A stretch of 64,000 bases of DNA from an uncultured Oscillospiraceae bacterium. GTDB lineage: Bacteria; Bacillota; Clostridia; Oscillospirales; Oscillospiraceae. Below are positions 16,217 through 24,791 of this stretch, piece after piece. A program made the position numbers and the translations under genes. The first letter of the stretch is position 1; every line of letters starts with the position of its first letter. Location of the stretch: assembly GCA_934589145.1 (NCBI GenBank), contig CAKTNW010000005.1, positions 38,900 through 102,899 of the forward strand. Direction: 5' to 3'. Under the pieces are notes generated by a model. The model was not told the origin of the DNA. It was given only the letters and a program-made list of their open reading frames with translations, and did not search any database.

Positions 16217-16612
16217 TCAATTCGTGATATCCTCATATCCGGAGCTCCCCTGTCCGATCACCGCACTGTCCGGGTAGGTGATCGCCGGTGGAACATAGCC
16301 GCGCCACTCCGCCGCCCAGTTCTCCCGGTCGGCGAGGACTTCATCAATGCTATCGCCATCGTCCATGAGACGATGGTACTCTTCCTGCGTCAGCCGATAC
16401 GGCTGATCATCCCGGATCACAAGCGCGTCACTCACGGATGAGCCGTCATCCTTTTCCTCTGACCATGTGGTCAGCTCGGGCGGAAGTTGAATGTAATCGT
16501 AGGTTTTCTTTTCCGGCTGTTCGCTTTCATTTTCTGTGCTGCCGCAGGCCACCGCAAAAACCAGCAGCGCAACTACGGCAAATGCCAATATTCCAATGAC
16601 TCTCTTCTTCAT
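16217..16612 (-). CDS. Predicted lipoprotein
   Basis: 131 aa. A KKR-started hydrophobic signal peptide ends in FAVACGS, a lipobox-like site with Cys23 as the acylated residue. The mature part is acidic with no recognised domain. It is the first gene after the promoter at 16668-16697 and sits 37 nt upstream of the GntR gene, so it probably heads the operon. Confidence 0.7.
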   Translation of the reverse strand: MKKRVIGILAFAVVALLVFAVACGSTENESEQPEKKTYDYIQLPPELTTWSEEKDDGSSVSDALVIRDDQPYRLTQEEYHRLMDDGDSIDEVLADRENWAAEWRGYVPPAITYPDSAVIGQGSSGYEDITN

Positions 16613-16632
16613 GACCGTGCTCTCCTCTCTTC

Positions 16633-16697
16633 AACTGTACTATGCGTGTAACACAGTTTCTAACTGTATTATACGCATAGTACAGTTCGTTTGTCAA
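16633..16697 (-). promoter_or_regulatory. Promoter with two tandem AACTGT-N14-ACAGTT dyads
   Basis: Minus-strand TTGACA (16692-16697) and TATAAT (16668-16673), spacer 18. Two 26-bp dyads AACTGT-N14-ACAGTT lie at 16633-16658 and 16662-16687; one covers the spacer and -10, the other the start region. The outer halves also form a 15-bp inverted repeat (16633-16647/16673-16687). This matches the layout of a YtrA-type autorepressed promoter. Confidence 0.8.
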
Positions 16698-16829
16698 GCA
16701 AAAATCGCCGTAATTTTACTTAGATTTTACAAAACAGCGCCAGCGGATTTGACAATCCCCTGTTATGCTGATACTGGACGTAAAATGATCGTAAGAAAAA
16801 TGTGAAACATGGATTGAGGAGAATTCAAT

Positions 16830-18593
16830 ATGGATATTTTCAAGGTACTGACCATGATCGGCGGACTGTGCCTGTTCCTGTTCGGTATGAACCTGATGGG
16901 CCAGGCGCTGGAGCGCCGGGCCGGCGGCAAGCTGCGGACGCTGCTGGACAAGATGACCAGCAACGTATTCGCCGGTTTCCTGACGGGCCTGGGCATCACC
17001 GCCATCATCCAGAGCTCGTCTGCCACCACTGTGATGGTGGTGGGCTTCGTCAACTCCGGACTGATGACGCTGCGGCAGGCCATCAACGTCATCATGGGCG
17101 CCAACGTGGGCACCACCGTCACCGCGTGGCTGCTGAGCCTGGCGGGTATCGACAGCGGCAACGTGTGGATCAAGCTGCTCAAGCCCACCTCCTTCACCCC
17201 GGTGCTGGCGCTGATCGGTATCATTTTCTATATGTTCTGCAAGGACGCCAAGAAGAAGGACACCGGCATGATCCTGCTGGGCTTCGCCACGCTGATGTTC
17301 GGCATGGACACCATGAGCGGCGCGGTGGCGGGTCTGAAGGATGTCCCCGGCTTTGCCGAGCTGTTCATTATGTTCAAGAACCCCATCCTGGGCGTGCTGG
17401 TGGGTGCGGTGCTGACCGCCATCATTCAGTCCTCCTCCGCCTCCGTGGGTATCCTGCAGGCGCTGGCTATCACCGGGCAGGTCAGCTATGCCGCCGCCAT
17501 CCCCATCATCATGGGCCAGAATATCGGCACCACCGTTACGGCCATGATCTCCTCCATCGGCACCAACAAGAACGCCAAGCGGGCCGCCGTGGTGCACCTG
17601 ATGTTCAACGTCATTGGCGTGGTGGTGCTGCTGACGGTGTTCTGCATCGTCAAGGCCATCTTCGCCCCGGCCATTCTCAACGAATCCGCCACCATGTACG
17701 GCATCGCCATCGCCCACTCCCTGTTCAACATCCTGTGCACCGCCATCCTGCTGCCCTGCGGCGACCTGCTGGAGAAGCTGGCCATCCGCATGGTGCCCGA
17801 CGCGGCCCACAAGGAGGAGGCTGCCGTGGAGCTGGACGAGCGCCTGCTGGCCACCCCCTCCCTGGCCCTGCGCCAGTGCCGCGCCGTGGCCAACGACATG
17901 GCCGAGTGCGCCGTCCGGGCCCTGGAAAACGCCCTGAACGCCTTTACCCATTACACCCCCATCCTGGCGGACAGCATCCGCGCCGACGAGGATCGCTGCG
18001 ACCACTATGAGGACGTGATCGGCACCTATCTGGTGAAGCTCAGCGCCCAGAAGATGGGCGAGGCCGAGAGCGAGGAGGCCACTGAGCTGCTGAAAACCAT
18101 CGGCGACCTGGAGCGCATCTCCGACCACGCCGTCAACGTGCTGGAATCGGCGGAGGAGCTGCAGGCCAAGGGCCTCTCCTTCAGCGGCAGCGCCCGGGCC
18201 GAGCTCATCACCCTCTCCGACGCCATCCGCGAGATCCTGTCTCTGGCGGAGACCGCCTTCCTGCACCAGGACGTGGAGGCCGCCATGAAGGTGGAGCCGC
18301 TGGAGCAGGTCATCGACACGCTGAAGGAGGAAATGCGCACCCGCCACATCCTGCGGATGCAGCAGGGCCAGTGCAGCATCGAGGCCGGCTTCGTCTGGTC
18401 GGATCTGCTGACGGATCTGGAGCGCACCTCCGACCACTGCTCCAATATCGCCGGGTGCGTCATCGACGCCGCCCAGCACAACCTGAACCTTCACGAAACG
18501 CTCCACGCCATCCGCCGAAGCGACGACAGCTTCCAGCGCCGCTTCCGTTCCTATCTGGAAGCCTATTCCTTACCTACTCTTCCATCCATGTAA
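16830..18593 (+). CDS. Na/Pi cotransporter family protein with PhoU domain
   Basis: 587 aa. Two inverted-repeat membrane halves each carry the substrate-binding signature (QSSSATT at about 61 and QSSSASV at about 198), as in NptA/YjbB sodium-phosphate transporters. Residues about 350-570 form two PhoU-like helical repeats on the cytoplasmic side. Imports or exports phosphate depending on the homologue. Start supported by GAGGAG upstream; a TTGACA at 16749-16754 may be its -35, but no convincing -10 is paired with it. Confidence 0.92.
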   Translation: MDIFKVLTMIGGLCLFLFGMNLMGQALERRAGGKLRTLLDKMTSNVFAGFLTGLGITAIIQSSSATTVMVVGFVNSGLMTLRQAINVIMGANVGTTVTAWLLSLAGIDSGNVWIKLLKPTSFTPVLALIGIIFYMFCKDAKKKDTGMILLGFATLMFGMDTMSGAVAGLKDVPGFAELFIMFKNPILGVLVGAVLTAIIQSSSASVGILQALAITGQVSYAAAIPIIMGQNIGTTVTAMISSIGTNKNAKRAAVVHLMFNVIGVVVLLTVFCIVKAIFAPAILNESATMYGIAIAHSLFNILCTAILLPCGDLLEKLAIRMVPDAAHKEEAAVELDERLLATPSLALRQCRAVANDMAECAVRALENALNAFTHYTPILADSIRADEDRCDHYEDVIGTYLVKLSAQKMGEAESEEATELLKTIGDLERISDHAVNVLESAEELQAKGLSFSGSARAELITLSDAIREILSLAETAFLHQDVEAAMKVEPLEQVIDTLKEEMRTRHILRMQQGQCSIEAGFVWSDLLTDLERTSDHCSNIAGCVIDAAQHNLNLHETLHAIRRSDDSFQRRFRSYLEAYSLPTLPSM

Positions 18594-18638
18594 ACGTGAA
18601 ACGCCCTGCCGCCTCAAAGGCGCAGGGCGTTTCACGTT
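18593..18638. terminator. Bidirectional terminator after Na/Pi transporter
   Basis: Stem of 17 bp (18593-18609/18622-18638) extended by GCC/GGC across one bulged C, loop TCAAA. It separates convergent genes and has a T-rich tail on the plus strand. Confidence 0.85.
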
Positions 18639-18642
18639 GTTC

Positions 18643-19077
18643 TTATAAAAATCCTCTGATATCCACCGCCAGCCGCTCCTCCAGGGCGATGAGCCGCTTG
18701 GTGATGTCCTTGGAGGTCTCGTCCGCCGCCTGATACTGGTTCAGGTACTGGCTCAGGGACTTGACCCCCATGTTGCAGCCGTCGGTCATCAGGTCGGCGA
18801 TGGTCTCGTCCGAGTCGTCCATCCCCAGCTTCATGCCGGTTTTCATATGGGACATGCTCTTGGCGATGGGGTTGGGATCCTTCCCCTCGTCGCCGTATTT
18901 GTCCAGCAGCGTCTGGATCTCCGCCTTCAGCTTGTCGTGCTGGGCCTTGCAGTCCGTCAGCAGGCGGCGGAAGTGCTTGTCCGCCACCCGATCCACCACG
19001 TCGCTGATGGCCGACACGCCCATTTTGATGCCCGCGTCACACTCCCGCAGCAGCCGGATGGTATCCGGTTCCACCAT
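18643..19077 (-). CDS. Conserved hypothetical, helical bundle (ferritin-like?)
   Basis: 144 aa, almost entirely amphipathic helix with a His/Asp/Glu pattern (HFRRLLTDCKAQHDKLKAE) reminiscent of ferritin-like or DUF2383-type four-helix bundles. No signal or membrane segment. AAGGAG precedes the start. Function unknown; monocistronic, ending at the shared terminator. Confidence 0.75.
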   Translation of the reverse strand: MVEPDTIRLLRECDAGIKMGVSAISDVVDRVADKHFRRLLTDCKAQHDKLKAEIQTLLDKYGDEGKDPNPIAKSMSHMKTGMKLGMDDSDETIADLMTDGCNMGVKSLSQYLNQYQAADETSKDITKRLIALEERLAVDIRGFL

Positions 19078-19130
19078 TGGTCATCCACTCCTTTGTTCAG
19101 ATGGCCTTAGTGTACCCGGACAGCCGGATT

Positions 19131-19499
19131 TTACACACATTTCTGCGCCGTGAACACGGCGGCAATGCCCAGCACCACGCTGGCGATCACATACAGCGCC
19201 GCCTGCGCCGTCTTGCCGCTCTGCAAAAGCTGCGCCGTCTCCAGGGAAAACGTGGAAAACGTGGTAAAGCCGCCGCAGAAGCCCACCTTCAGGAACAGCA
19301 CCAGCCGGGGATCCCAGCCGCTGTGCTTCCCCACCGCCGCCACGATCAGCCCGATGCAGAAGGCGCCGACTACGTTGATGCCCAGCGTGATCACGGGAAA
19401 GCCCGCCGCCTTCACCGGCAGCTTTCCCAGCAGGAATCGGCTCACCGAGCCGATCGCGCCGCCCAGCGCCACGAACAGGCAGTCCAGCAGTGTTTTCAT
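19131..19499 (-). CDS. crcB: Fluoride channel FluC/CrcB
   Basis: 122 aa, four transmembrane helices. The diagnostic GGFTTFSTFS segment near residues 74-83 and the N-terminal GGAIGSVSRFLLG motif identify the dual-topology fluoride exporter. Start at 19499 (MKTLLD) with GAGGTGA upstream; the longer frame lacks support. Only one copy is seen, as expected for a homodimer. No fluoride riboswitch was recognised upstream; it may instead be read with hypB. Confidence 0.92.
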   Translation of the reverse strand: MKTLLDCLFVALGGAIGSVSRFLLGKLPVKAAGFPVITLGINVVGAFCIGLIVAAVGKHSGWDPRLVLFLKVGFCGGFTTFSTFSLETAQLLQSGKTAQAALYVIASVVLGIAAVFTAQKCV

Positions 19500-19548
19500 A
19501 CGCATCACCTCGTCCCACATCATAGCACACGGCGCTCCGGCTGTAAAG

Positions 19549-19576
19549 AGAAGCCCTGCCATGCGGCAGGGCTTCT
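19549..19576 (-). terminator. Terminator after hypB
   Basis: AGAAGCCCTGCC and its exact complement (19549-19560/19565-19576) around a 4-nt loop; a short pyrimidine tail follows on the minus strand. Confidence 0.7.
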
Positions 19577-19587
19577 TCGTTATACGC

Positions 19588-20259
19588 TTACGCCTCGTTC
19601 CAGTCCTTCACCTGCTGGCGGAGCCAATCGCACCAGGCGTCCACACCCTCGCCGGTCTTGGCGGAGATGGGGAAGATCTTCAGTCTGGGATTGCGCATGT
19701 GGGCGTACTCCACCACCTTGTCCATGTCGAAGTCAAAGTAGGGCAGCACGTCGATCTTGTTGATGATCAGCGCGTCGCAGACCGTGAAGATCAGGGGGTA
19801 CTTGAGGGGCTTGTCATGGCCCTCCGGCACCGACAGGATCATGGCGTTCTTCACCGCGCCGGTGTCGAATTCCGCCGGGCAAACCAGATTGCCCACGTTC
19901 TCCAGCACCACCAGATCCAGGTCGGCGGTACCGATCTCACGGAGGCCCTGCTCCGTCATGCCCGCGTCCAGATGGCACATGCCGCCGGTGTGGAGCTGGA
20001 TGGACTTCACGCCTGCCGCGGCGATCTTCTCCGCGTCCACGTCCGAGTCGATGTCCGCCTCCATGACGCCCATGCGCAGCTCGTCCTTCAGCGTCTCGAT
20101 GGTGCGCAGCAGCGTGGTGGTCTTGCCGCTGCCGGGCGAGGACATCAGATTCAGCAGGAAGGTCTTATCCCGCTTCAGATCCTCCCGCAGGCGGGCCGCC
20201 TCACGGTCGTTATTGGCGAACACGCTCTCCTTCACCTCAATGATCTTGTATCGTTCCAT
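19588..20259 (-). CDS. hypB: Hydrogenase/urease-type nickel incorporation GTPase HypB
   Basis: 223 aa, SIMIBI-class GTPase. P-loop SSPGSGKTT (40-48), Mg-binding EADIDSDVD, metal-site segment NLVCPAEFDTGA and base-recognition NKIDVLPY. It lacks the N-terminal His-rich stretch found in nickel-storing HypB. With HypA it inserts nickel into [NiFe] enzymes. Starts at the base where hypA ends, so coupled. No [NiFe] hydrogenase gene is within the window. Confidence 0.95.
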   Translation of the reverse strand: MERYKIIEVKESVFANNDREAARLREDLKRDKTFLLNLMSSPGSGKTTTLLRTIETLKDELRMGVMEADIDSDVDAEKIAAAGVKSIQLHTGGMCHLDAGMTEQGLREIGTADLDLVVLENVGNLVCPAEFDTGAVKNAMILSVPEGHDKPLKYPLIFTVCDALIINKIDVLPYFDFDMDKVVEYAHMRNPRLKIFPISAKTGEGVDAWCDWLRQQVKDWNEA

Positions 20260-20603
20260 TATATCGCCTCGATCTCCTTGATGTTGATCTCATCGCCCCG
20301 GATCAGCCAGGTATCCCCGCTGCCGCAATGGGGGCAGGTGCGGCCCTGGGGCACGGTGGCGTAGTCCTGCCCGCAGCTGCCGCAGTGGGTCACCGCCGGG
20401 ATGGTCTCGATGCGCAGCTTTGCGTCGGGCATCAGCTCCGTCCGCTTCACCGCCCAGTCCCAGCAGCTCTCCAGCTCGTGGGGAATGGCGCCGGACACTT
20501 CGCCCAGCTCCAGCGTGACGGAGGCCACGTTCCGCAGCCCCTGCTCCTGCCCCACCTGCTCGATGGTCTTGATGACGTGAAATACGATCCCCAGCTCGTG
20601 CAT
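20259..20603 (-). CDS. hypA: Nickel metallochaperone HypA
   Basis: 114 aa. N-terminal MHE motif that binds nickel, and a zinc site CGSC...CPHC (about 73-92). Delivers nickel with HypB. The ATG begins one base after the stop of the 931-aa flavoprotein, so the three genes form one transcript. Confidence 0.95.
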   Translation of the reverse strand: MHELGIVFHVIKTIEQVGQEQGLRNVASVTLELGEVSGAIPHELESCWDWAVKRTELMPDAKLRIETIPAVTHCGSCGQDYATVPQGRTCPHCGSGDTWLIRGDEINIKEIEAI

Positions 20604-20604
20604 A

Positions 20605-23400
20605 TCACTTGCTCTTTCTGGCGGCGCGCTTGATCTTGAAGTTGCGCTTGATCATATAGGGCAGGATGGCCTTCATCTTGTCCTCGCACTTATACATGGT
20701 GCTGCACTCGGGGCGCTCACGGTGCAGGTGGATGGCGTCAAAGGCGCACTTGGTGGTGCAGATGCCGCAGCCGATGCACTTGTTGGGATCCACGATGCTG
20801 GCGCCGCAGCCCAGGCAGCGGGCCGTCTCCTTCTTCACCTGCTCCTCGGTAAAGGCCACGCGCTCGTCCCGGAAGGTCTTGCGCAGCGCCTCGTTATAGC
20901 CGATCTGCTGGCGGGGGGTGTTGTCGTAGCTGTCGATGGCGATGAGGGCGTTTTCCTTGTCCAGCTCGATGAACTGGCGGCGGTCGCGGCCGATGGTCAG
21001 CGCGGCGTGCTGCACCCAGCGGTGCAGGGACACCGCGCCCTGCTTACCGGCGGCGATGGCGTCGATGGCGAACTTCTGGCCGGTATAGGCGTCGCCGCCC
21101 ACAAAGATGTCCGGCTCGGCGGTCTGATAGGTGACGGGGTCGGCCTTCACGGTGCCGTTGGGGTTGAATTCCACCTTCGTACCCGTCAGCAGCTCCTTCC
21201 ACTCCACCTTCTGGCCGATGCAGTACAGCACCACGTCACAGGCGGTCTCCTCGGTAACGGCGTCGTCGAACTTGGGGTCAAAGCGACCCTCGGCGTTCTT
21301 CACGGACAGGCACTTGCGGAAGCGGATACCTGCGCACTTGCCGTCCTGCTCCACGATCTCCGTCTGGCCCCATCCCGCGTGGATGGTGATGCCCTCGCGC
21401 TCACACTCGCCGCGATCCTCCTCGCCCATGGGCATGTCCTCATAGCCCTCCAGGCAGTACAGATCCACGCTGTCCGCGCCGCAGCGCAGGGCGGTGCGGG
21501 CCACGTCGGCGCCGATGTTGCCGCCGCCGATGACCACGACTCTGCCGCTCATTTTGCTGCAAAGGCCGCTGTTCACATGGCGCATGAAGTCGATACCGGC
21601 CTGGACGCCCTGCGCCTCGTCGCCGGGGATGTTCAGCCTGCCGCCGGACTGGAGGCCCACGGCCACATAGAAGCCCTGATAGCCCTCCTCGCGGAGCTGG
21701 GCGATGGTCACATCCTTGCCCACCTCCACGCCGCAGCGGAACTCCACGCCCATCTCCCGGAGGATGTCGATCTCCGCCTGCACCACGTCCTTTTCCAGGC
21801 GGAAGCTGGGGATGCCGTTCATCAGCATGCCGCCGGGGCGTTCTTCCTTTTCAAACACGGTGGGCCGGTAGCCCTTCTCCGCCAGATAGAAGGCGCAGCT
21901 CATACCGGCAGGGCCAGCGCCGATAACGGCGATCTTCTCGCCGAACTCGCCGTCCACCTTGGGGATGACCTTCTCCGGCACGAAGCGTGTGGCGGCGTCC
22001 AGATCCTGCTGGGCGATGAACCGCTTCACCTCGTCGATGGCCACCGCCTGATCCACGGTACCGCGGGTGCAGGCGTCCTCGCACCGGCGGTTGCAGATGC
22101 GGCCGCACACGGCGGGGAACGGGTTCTCCCGCTTGATGAGCTGCAGGGCCTCACGGTACTTGCCCTGGGCCGCCAGCTTCAGATAGCCCTGTACGGCGAT
22201 GTGGGCGGGGCAGGCGGTCTTGCAGGGGGCGGTGCCGGTGTCGTGGCAGTTGACCCGGTTCTTGTCCCGGTAGTCGATGGCCCACTTCTCCGGGCCCCAC
22301 TTCACCTCGTCCGGCAGCTCCTGCCGGGGATATTCGATAAAGCCGTCCTTGGTACACAGCTTCTGGCCCAGCTTCACCGCGCCGGCGGGACAGTTCTCTA
22401 CACAGCGGCCGCAGGCCACGCACTTCTCCGTCTCCACCGCCGCCACATAGGCGCTGCGGGACATGTTGGGGGTGTTGAAGAGCTGGCTGGTGCGCAGGGC
22501 GTTGCAGACGTTGACGTTGCAGTTGCAGATGCCGAAGATCTTCTCCTCGCCGTCGATATTGGTGATCTGGTGGACGAAGCCGTTGTCCTCGGCCTTTTTG
22601 AAGATCTCCATCACCTCGTCATAGGTGATGTATTCGCCCCGCTGGGTCTCCACGATATAGTCGGCCATGTCGCCCACGCCGATGCACCAGTTCTCCACAT
22701 CGTCGCCGCAGCCCTCGCCCAGCTTGGCGCGGCTGGCGCGGCAGGAGCACATGCTCTTGGCGTACTTGCCCTCGTACTTATGGAGCCAGTAGGAGATCTT
22801 CTCCAGGCTGATGGCCTCGTTCTCCGTCTCGATGGCCTTCTCCACCGGGATGACGTGCATGCCGATACCGGCCCCTCCGGGAGGCACCATGGGGGTGATC
22901 TTCTCCAGGGGCAGCATGGTCATCCGCTCGAAGAAGGCCGCCACCTCCGGGTGCTCGTCGATCTGGCTTCTGCGCATGTTCAGGAACTCGGCGCTGCCGG
23001 GGACGAACAGAGGCAGCACCCAGCGCTTTTCGTGGCCGGGGTTCTTGCCGTCCAGATTCTCCCAGTTATACTCCAGAAGGCCCAGCCAGGACATCTCGTC
23101 CAGCAGCTTTTCCAGGGGCTCACGCTCCATTTTGGTCAGCTTCATCATCTGGGCGATGGTCTTGGGCTTGCGGACGCCCATCTTCAGGGCCACATCCACC
23201 ATCTCGTCGGTCAGCACGCCGTCCAGGCCCCAGTATTCCGGGTCGTCCACGGTGGTTTTCAGGCCGATGCGGTTGGTGATCATGGCGCCCAGCTTCAGAA
23301 GATTTTCCCGGGGCGCGCGGTCGGGACAGGGGATCTCGAAGGGTAGCTTGCTCTCATCCAGAGGGAAATTGGTGGGCTTACTGCCGTTGATATCGCGCAT
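20605..23400 (-). CDS. FeS flavoprotein, GltD/NfnB-like NAD(P) oxidoreductase
   Basis: 931 aa, soluble. Residues about 1-330: winged-helix-like start, then a cysteine-rich module (CSCRASRAKLGEGC, CNCNVNVC). About 335-360: ferredoxin motif CVACGRCVENCPAGA. About 395-480: GltD-type FeS domain (CKTACP, CGRICNRRCEDAC). Then FAD site VIGAGPAGMSC and pyridine nucleotide site VIGGGNIGADVA. C-terminal: CLGCG plus CIGCGICTTKCAFDA. Suited to moving electrons between NAD(P)H and ferredoxin-like partners. It heads a transcript with hypA and hypB; partner enzyme unknown. Not YgfK, whose N-terminus differs. Confidence 0.85.
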   Translation of the reverse strand: MRDINGSKPTNFPLDESKLPFEIPCPDRAPRENLLKLGAMITNRIGLKTTVDDPEYWGLDGVLTDEMVDVALKMGVRKPKTIAQMMKLTKMEREPLEKLLDEMSWLGLLEYNWENLDGKNPGHEKRWVLPLFVPGSAEFLNMRRSQIDEHPEVAAFFERMTMLPLEKITPMVPPGGAGIGMHVIPVEKAIETENEAISLEKISYWLHKYEGKYAKSMCSCRASRAKLGEGCGDDVENWCIGVGDMADYIVETQRGEYITYDEVMEIFKKAEDNGFVHQITNIDGEEKIFGICNCNVNVCNALRTSQLFNTPNMSRSAYVAAVETEKCVACGRCVENCPAGAVKLGQKLCTKDGFIEYPRQELPDEVKWGPEKWAIDYRDKNRVNCHDTGTAPCKTACPAHIAVQGYLKLAAQGKYREALQLIKRENPFPAVCGRICNRRCEDACTRGTVDQAVAIDEVKRFIAQQDLDAATRFVPEKVIPKVDGEFGEKIAVIGAGPAGMSCAFYLAEKGYRPTVFEKEERPGGMLMNGIPSFRLEKDVVQAEIDILREMGVEFRCGVEVGKDVTIAQLREEGYQGFYVAVGLQSGGRLNIPGDEAQGVQAGIDFMRHVNSGLCSKMSGRVVVIGGGNIGADVARTALRCGADSVDLYCLEGYEDMPMGEEDRGECEREGITIHAGWGQTEIVEQDGKCAGIRFRKCLSVKNAEGRFDPKFDDAVTEETACDVVLYCIGQKVEWKELLTGTKVEFNPNGTVKADPVTYQTAEPDIFVGGDAYTGQKFAIDAIAAGKQGAVSLHRWVQHAALTIGRDRRQFIELDKENALIAIDSYDNTPRQQIGYNEALRKTFRDERVAFTEEQVKKETARCLGCGASIVDPNKCIGCGICTTKCAFDAIHLHRERPECSTMYKCEDKMKAILPYMIKRNFKIKRAARKSK

Positions 23401-23515
23401 GATCTCTCCTCCATTGTCTTTTTGTCCCCGTTATGTGGCCTTTTCCGGTACATAACGGGCCTTAATTCGTCCATTTATCCACCAAAATAGTACCAATTTT
23501 TCCCCATAAAATCCA

Positions 23516-23568
23516 TTGACTATTCCCACAAAGATATGCTATCCTATTATATGGTCCTGGTCGGACCA
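23516..23568 (+). promoter_or_regulatory. Promoter and FadR-type operator of the FCD regulator
   Basis: TTGACT (23516-23521) and TATCCT (23540-23545), spacer 18. The perfect 11-bp palindrome TGGTCGGACCA (23558-23568) lies just after the expected start point; a wider GGTCC-N5-GGACC repeat begins at 23553. This matches the TGGTC-N-GACCA operator class of the FadR/PdhR/LldR family. Confidence 0.7.
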
Positions 23569-23581
23569 AAGGAGTGATGGT

Positions 23582-24280
23582 ATGGAATTCCGCGAGATCG
23601 TGGCGCCCTCCCTGAAGGAGCTGTTCGTGCAGCAACTGGAGGGCATGATCTTATCGGGTCAACTGCGGCCCGGCGACAAGCTGCCCACCGAGCGGGAGCT
23701 GGCCGACGCCATGAAGGTCAGCAAAACGGTGGTACACGAGGGGCTGCGTGAGCTGCATCGCCTGGGCTTTCTGGACATCGTGTCCCGCAAGGGCGTGACG
23801 GTGGCGGATTATGCCCAGACCGGCAGCCTGGACACACTGATGGCCATCATGCGCTATCACGGCGGCCTGCCGGACAAAAAGACGGCCGAGAGCATCCTGA
23901 AGCTGCGGTACTATCTGGAGGGCCCGGCCATGGAGCTGCTGGCCGCCCACCACACACCGGCGGATATGGCGGCGCTGGAGGACTTTCAGCGTCAGGCGGA
24001 GGAGGCCGCGAAACAGGACACCGCCGCCTTTGCCGAGGCGCTGTTCCGCTATCACCGGGGCGTCACCTTCCTCAGCGGCAACACCATCACGCCGCTGCTC
24101 TTCAACGCCTTCACCCAGGTGAATCTGGAGTTCTGGCGGGAGTATGTGGAGGCCTACGGCATCAAGGCGTGCCTGGACACGCTGCGGAAATTCACGGAGC
24201 TAATCCGTGAGCGGCAGGGCGCAGAGGCGGCAGCTCTGCTGAAAAACGGGCTGGAACGGTTCCAGCGGGACAGGATGTGA
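23582..24280 (+). CDS. FadR/GntR-family regulator with FCD domain
   Basis: 232 aa. Winged HTH at about 8-75 (LPTERELADAMKVSKTVVHEGL) and an all-helical FCD ligand domain at about 85-225. Such regulators sense carboxylic acids such as lactate, gluconate or fatty acyl-CoA. Start at 23582 with AAGGAG upstream; the longer frame begins inside the promoter. Divergent from the FeS flavoprotein-hypAB operon, its likely target along with itself. Confidence 0.9.
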   Translation: MEFREIVAPSLKELFVQQLEGMILSGQLRPGDKLPTERELADAMKVSKTVVHEGLRELHRLGFLDIVSRKGVTVADYAQTGSLDTLMAIMRYHGGLPDKKTAESILKLRYYLEGPAMELLAAHHTPADMAALEDFQRQAEEAAKQDTAAFAEALFRYHRGVTFLSGNTITPLLFNAFTQVNLEFWREYVEAYGIKACLDTLRKFTELIRERQGAEAAALLKNGLERFQRDRM

Positions 24281-24285
24281 GAAAT

Positions 24286-24726
24286 ATGATCAGAAAAGCA
24301 AGAAAAGAGGATCTTTCCCGGATCGCGGAGATCTTTGTGTTCAACAACCGCATCAACTACTTCCCCATCTTTCAGGATGTGGGGTACTCCTTCGGTGAAT
24401 TGCAGGTGGTGTCGGTGATCGACCGGTATTTCAGCCGGGACGAGGTGCTGCGGGATATCTATGTGTATGACGACGGCCTGGTGAAGGGCTTTTTGCTGCT
24501 GGAGGGCACGGAGATCAGCAAGCTGTATGTGGAGCCGTGCTTCCAGAGCCAGCACATCGGGCAGGCGCTGATCCGGTTCGCCATCGACCGGGGCGCGGAG
24601 CTCGTGTGGGCGCTGGAGAAGAACACCCGCGCCATCGCGTTTTATGCGCGCCATGGCTTCCGCCCCACCGGCGAAAAGAAGCTTGAGGAGGACACCACGG
24701 AGTATCTGGTGGAGCTGCGGCGGTGA
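24286..24726 (+). CDS. GNAT N-acetyltransferase
   Basis: 146 aa. Acetyl-CoA loop QSQHIGQALIRFAID and the GNAT C-terminal motif NTRAIAFYARHGFRPTGEKK. Substrate unknown. ATG at 24286 is preferred; a GTG at 24277 overlapping the regulator's stop also exists. Follows the FCD regulator by 5 nt and is probably cotranscribed. Confidence 0.85.
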   Translation: MIRKARKEDLSRIAEIFVFNNRINYFPIFQDVGYSFGELQVVSVIDRYFSRDEVLRDIYVYDDGLVKGFLLLEGTEISKLYVEPCFQSQHIGQALIRFAIDRGAELVWALEKNTRAIAFYARHGFRPTGEKKLEEDTTEYLVELRR

Positions 24727-24747
24727 TGGGTTGAAAGCAATATGCGC

Positions 24748-24788
24748 AAAATAAATGCGACCCCTGTGACAGGGGACGCATTTATTTT
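24748..24788. terminator. Bidirectional terminator between GNAT and lgt
   Basis: AAAATAAATGCG/CGCATTTATTTT arms (24748-24759/24777-24788) and an inner CCCCTGT/ACAGGGG stem (24761-24767/24769-24775), between convergent genes. Confidence 0.88.
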
Positions 24789-24791
24789 ATC

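Noticed and set aside
20722..23346. An 874-codon plus-strand open frame
   Set aside because: Antisense to the FeS flavoprotein, whose cofactor motifs are clear; no domain in the shadow.
20605..23400. Assignment of the flavoprotein as YgfK (selenate reductase subunit)
   Set aside because: Only the central GltD-like part is shared. The N-terminal winged-helix and CSCR/CNCN cysteine modules are not those of YgfK, and no matching Mo subunit adjoins.
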